Positions 5,981 to 8,024 of a stretch of 8,024 nt of DNA are shown here, piece by piece. The stretch is from Flavobacteriales bacterium. Lineage in GTDB: Bacteria; Bacteroidota; Bacteroidia; Flavobacteriales_F; PHOS-HE28. The DNA lies in NCBI GenBank assembly GCA_020854015.1, contig JADZGG010000429.1:1-8024 (forward strand). Reading direction: 5' to 3'. Numbering within the stretch: the stretch's first letter is position 1; every line of letters begins with the position of its first letter. The translations under genes were made by a program, and so were the position numbers. Below the pieces are notes generated by a model, which saw only the letters and a list, made by a program, of their open reading frames with translations, did not search any database and was not told the DNA's origin.

Positions 5981-7861
5981 ATGAGCACAAGCGAAGTCTA
6001 TGATGTAGTGGTCGTGGGCGGTGGTCATGCTGGCTGTGAAGCCGCAGCCGCAGCAGCCAACTTGGGCTCCAACGTCCTCCTGGTCACCATGAACATGGGG
6101 GTTATAGGACAGATGAGTTGTAACCCCGCCATGGGTGGCGTTGCAAAAGGACAGATCGTACGCGAGATCGATGCACTAGGGGGCTACTCTGGAATAGTCA
6201 GCGACAGAAGTACGGTTCAGTTCCGCATGCTTAACCGAAGCAAAGGGCCCGCAATGTGGAGCCCTCGGTCACAGAACGATCGAAACATGTTCGCGGCCGA
6301 GTGGCGCCGGATGCTCGAGCACACACCGAACGTTCATTTTTGGCAGGATAGCGTTCAGTCCATACTTATCGAGGAGGGCTCGGTGGTCGGTGTAGAGACC
6401 GGTATGGGCATGAAGATCAAATGTCGAGCGGTCGTTCTTACCAGCGGCACGTTCATGAACGGGATCATGCACATCGGTGAACGTCAGCTTGGAGGGGGAA
6501 GGGCTGGCGAAAAGGCAAGCCATGGCATAACTGAACAGCTCGTCTCGCTTGGGTTCGAATCGGGACGCATGAAGACCGGAACCCCACCTCGCGTGGATGG
6601 TCGCAGCATCGACTACAGCGCGCTCGAAGAACAGCCGGGAGATACGAACCCAAGTAAGTTCAGCTACTCCCCTTCCACCTCATCGCCTACCCGACAGTTG
6701 AGCTGTTGGATGACCTACACCAGCCCGGAGGTACATGACATTCTGCGGACAGGTTTTGACCGAAGCCCCATGTTCAACGGCCGCATCAGAGGTCAGGGAC
6801 CAAGGTATTGTCCGAGCATTGAGGATAAGATCGACCGCTTCGCTGACAAGGACCGTCATCAGATCTTCGTGGAGCCCGAAGGTTGGGACACCGTAGAAAC
6901 CTACATTAATGGCTTCAGCACGAGCCTCCCTGAAGATGTTCAGTTAGCTGCCCTACAGAAGATACCGGGCTTTGCGGCGGCGCGCATGTTCAGGCCAGGG
7001 TACGCGGTGGAGTATGACTATTTCCCACCCACCCAATTGAAGCACACCTTGGAGACAAAGCTTGTGGGTGGCCTCTACTTCGCCGGCCAGATCAACGGAA
7101 CGACGGGTTACGAAGAAGCCGCTTGCCAGGGCCTTATGGCCGGCATCAATGCCAGTTTGAAATTCCAGGAGAAGGAGCCGTTCGTGCTGCAGCGTGACGA
7201 GGCATATATCGGCGTTCTGATCGACGACCTGATCACAAAGGGCACCGACGAGCCTTACCGCATGTTTACAAGTCGGGCCGAGTTCCGCATTCTTCTCCGG
7301 CAGGACAACGCCGATGTTCGCCTTACGCCTCGGGCTCACGCAATTGGACTAGCGAGCGACGCACGCATGGAACGAGTACTTCGGAAACAGGGCCTATCGG
7401 CTCATTTAGTGGCTACCATGCAAGCAGAAAGCGTCACACCCGAGGCCGCGAACGATGTGATCGTTCCACGTGGAACATCCTCCTTAAAACAGAAAGTGAA
7501 GCTTTTCGAACTTCTGCTCCGCCCCCAGATAAGCTTCGCCGACCTGGAGCCCCTGGGTGAGAGAACCAGAGAAGCTGCGGCTCACTTGGAGGATCTTCGG
7601 CAGGAGGTTCTGGAACAGGTTGAGATCAACGTCAAGTACGACGGCTATCTCGCAAAGGAACGTGAGCTTGCCGAGAAAATAACACGGCTGGACGATGTGC
7701 CCCTGGACCTGGAAATGGAGTACGCTAGACTTACTTCCTTATCCATGGAAGCACGTCAAAAACTTGACCGCATAAAGCCAACCACCCTAGGGCAGGCTTC
7801 CAGAATAAGTGGTGTCTCACCTGCTGACCTGAGCGTGCTGCTTGTGTACCTCGGCCGCTGA
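5981..7861 (+). CDS. mnmG: MnmG (GidA), tRNA uridine-5-carboxymethylaminomethyl modification enzyme, FAD-dependent
   Basis: With MnmE, MnmG installs the (carboxymethyl)aminomethyl group on the wobble uridine (U34) of a subset of tRNAs, using FAD, NADH and a methylene-tetrahydrofolate carbon; it is cytosolic. The 626-residue length is normal. Visible motifs in order: FAD dinucleotide-binding VGGGHAGCEAA (residues 12-22), MSCNPAMGG (45-53), MLNRSKGPA (83-91), TGTPPRVDG, GQGPRYCPSIEDKI with the catalytic-type Cys at 277 (same number as the E. coli residue), INGFSTSLPEDVQ, the second FAD-contact region INGTTGYEEAACQG (371-384), and the C-terminal MnmE/tRNA-binding part with VKYDGYLAKE and RISGVSPADLSVLL. 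The protein appears intact. Start ATG 5981 is chosen for spacing to the FAD motif; the ATG at 5974 is out of frame. No Shine-Dalgarno is visible. A parS-like site lies inside the gene at 7463-7476, encoding V-P-R-G-T in a variable stretch. The methyltransferase gene follows after 19 bases. Confidence 0.98.
   Translation: MSTSEVYDVVVVGGGHAGCEAAAAAANLGSNVLLVTMNMGVIGQMSCNPAMGGVAKGQIVREIDALGGYSGIVSDRSTVQFRMLNRSKGPAMWSPRSQNDRNMFAAEWRRMLEHTPNVHFWQDSVQSILIEEGSVVGVETGMGMKIKCRAVVLTSGTFMNGIMHIGERQLGGGRAGEKASHGITEQLVSLGFESGRMKTGTPPRVDGRSIDYSALEEQPGDTNPSKFSYSPSTSSPTRQLSCWMTYTSPEVHDILRTGFDRSPMFNGRIRGQGPRYCPSIEDKIDRFADKDRHQIFVEPEGWDTVETYINGFSTSLPEDVQLAALQKIPGFAAARMFRPGYAVEYDYFPPTQLKHTLETKLVGGLYFAGQINGTTGYEEAACQGLMAGINASLKFQEKEPFVLQRDEAYIGVLIDDLITKGTDEPYRMFTSRAEFRILLRQDNADVRLTPRAHAIGLASDARMERVLRKQGLSAHLVATMQAESVTPEAANDVIVPRGTSSLKQKVKLFELLLRPQISFADLEPLGERTREAAAHLEDLRQEVLEQVEINVKYDGYLAKERELAEKITRLDDVPLDLEMEYARLTSLSMEARQKLDRIKPTTLGQASRISGVSPADLSVLLVYLGR
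7463..7476. other. parS: parS-like ParB-binding palindrome, copy 2 (inside mnmG)
   Basis: This is the same perfect 14-bp palindrome, GTTCCACGTGGAAC, embedded in the mnmG reading frame (codons for V-P-R-G-T). Within the 20-base context GATCGTTCCACGTGGAACAT (7459-7478) it is identical to copy 3. It fits the parS form at 15 of 16 positions (first base C). Placement within a coding sequence is common for parS sites in other bacteria. Confidence 0.85.
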
Positions 7862-7873
7862 ACCAAACCGATC

Positions 7874-7887
7874 GTTCCACGTGGAAC
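7874..7887. other. parS: parS-like ParB-binding palindrome, copy 3 (over the methyltransferase start)
   Basis: This third exact copy of GTTCCACGTGGAAC shares the 20-base context of copy 2 (7870-7889) and lies 411 bases further on. The GTG in the centre of the palindrome (7881-7883) is the likeliest start codon of the next gene, so ParB binding and expression of that gene could interfere with each other. Confidence 0.85.
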
Positions 7888-8024
7888 ATACCGTACTCGA
7901 AACCCTCAAATCCTGCCCGTTTTGTGGCGGCGACACGTTCGCGTTGGCTCTGACGGCTAAAGACCGCACGGTCAGCAAGGAGTTGTTCCAACTGAACGAT
8001 TGTTGTTCCTGCGGGGCACGGATC
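7881..8024 (+). CDS. Class I SAM-dependent methyltransferase with N-terminal zinc ribbon (3' end outside window)
   Basis: The first 48 codons are visible and the frame is open to the window end. The sequence shows two cysteine pairs, CPFC (residues 12-15) and CCSC (41-44), flanking a conserved-looking KDRTVSKELFQL segment (27-38). A four-Cys zinc-ribbon head of this kind, with a K-D-x-T-V-S core, is what I recall for the class I methyltransferase found directly downstream of mnmG in many Bacteroidota; the catalytic SAM-binding domain itself is not in view, so the enzymatic call rests on that resemblance and on context. Start choice: GTG 7881, since no ATG occurs in the visible frame and the only upstream in-frame alternative, TTG 7842, would overlap mnmG and add an unlikely N-terminus. 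The start codon lies inside a parS-like palindrome. Confidence 0.7.
   Translation, partial: MEHTVLETLKSCPFCGGDTFALALTAKDRTVSKELFQLNDCCSCGARI

Overview
The window looks like a GC-rich member of the Bacteroidota, probably related to Flavobacteriales. This rests on three things. The backbone gene order (DUF4175-family protein, small HATPase, ybeY, mnmG, zinc-ribbon methyltransferase) is one I associate with that phylum. The starts lack Shine-Dalgarno sequences. A TAnnTTTG-type -7 box lies upstream of mnmG. No species is claimed.

Layout: bases 1-2393 hold the 3' part of a DUF4175-family gene whose start lies outside the window. Its reading frame is interrupted once, by an in-frame TAG at 498-500, exactly between the beta-rich N-terminal region and the long Q/E/K-rich coiled coil. 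Bases 2402-3264 hold a small RsbW-like ATP-binding protein and ybeY, translationally coupled through a TAATG overlap. Bases 3275-5737 are a two-gene, minus-strand cassette: a secreted vanadium-haloperoxidase-type lipoprotein, transcribed first, then a JmjC/cupin-8 Fe(II)/2-oxoglutarate oxygenase. This pair runs against the housekeeping genes and separates ybeY from mnmG. A 243-base divergent intergenic region follows (5738-5980). Then come complete mnmG (5981-7861) and the first 48 codons of a methyltransferase (from 7881).

The most notable non-genic signal is three exact copies of the 14-bp palindrome GTTCCACGTGGAAC (5943, 7463 and 7874). They lie just upstream of mnmG, inside its coding sequence, and across the predicted GTG start of the methyltransferase. 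This is the core of the ParB-binding centromere site parS, so the region is probably the chromosome's segregation centromere and likely lies near the replication origin.

Functionally, ybeY (rRNA processing) and mnmG (tRNA wobble modification) are translation-quality genes. The HATPase is a probable regulatory kinase or anti-sigma-type protein with no partner in view. The haloperoxidase/oxygenase pair is an accessory oxidative module of unknown substrate.
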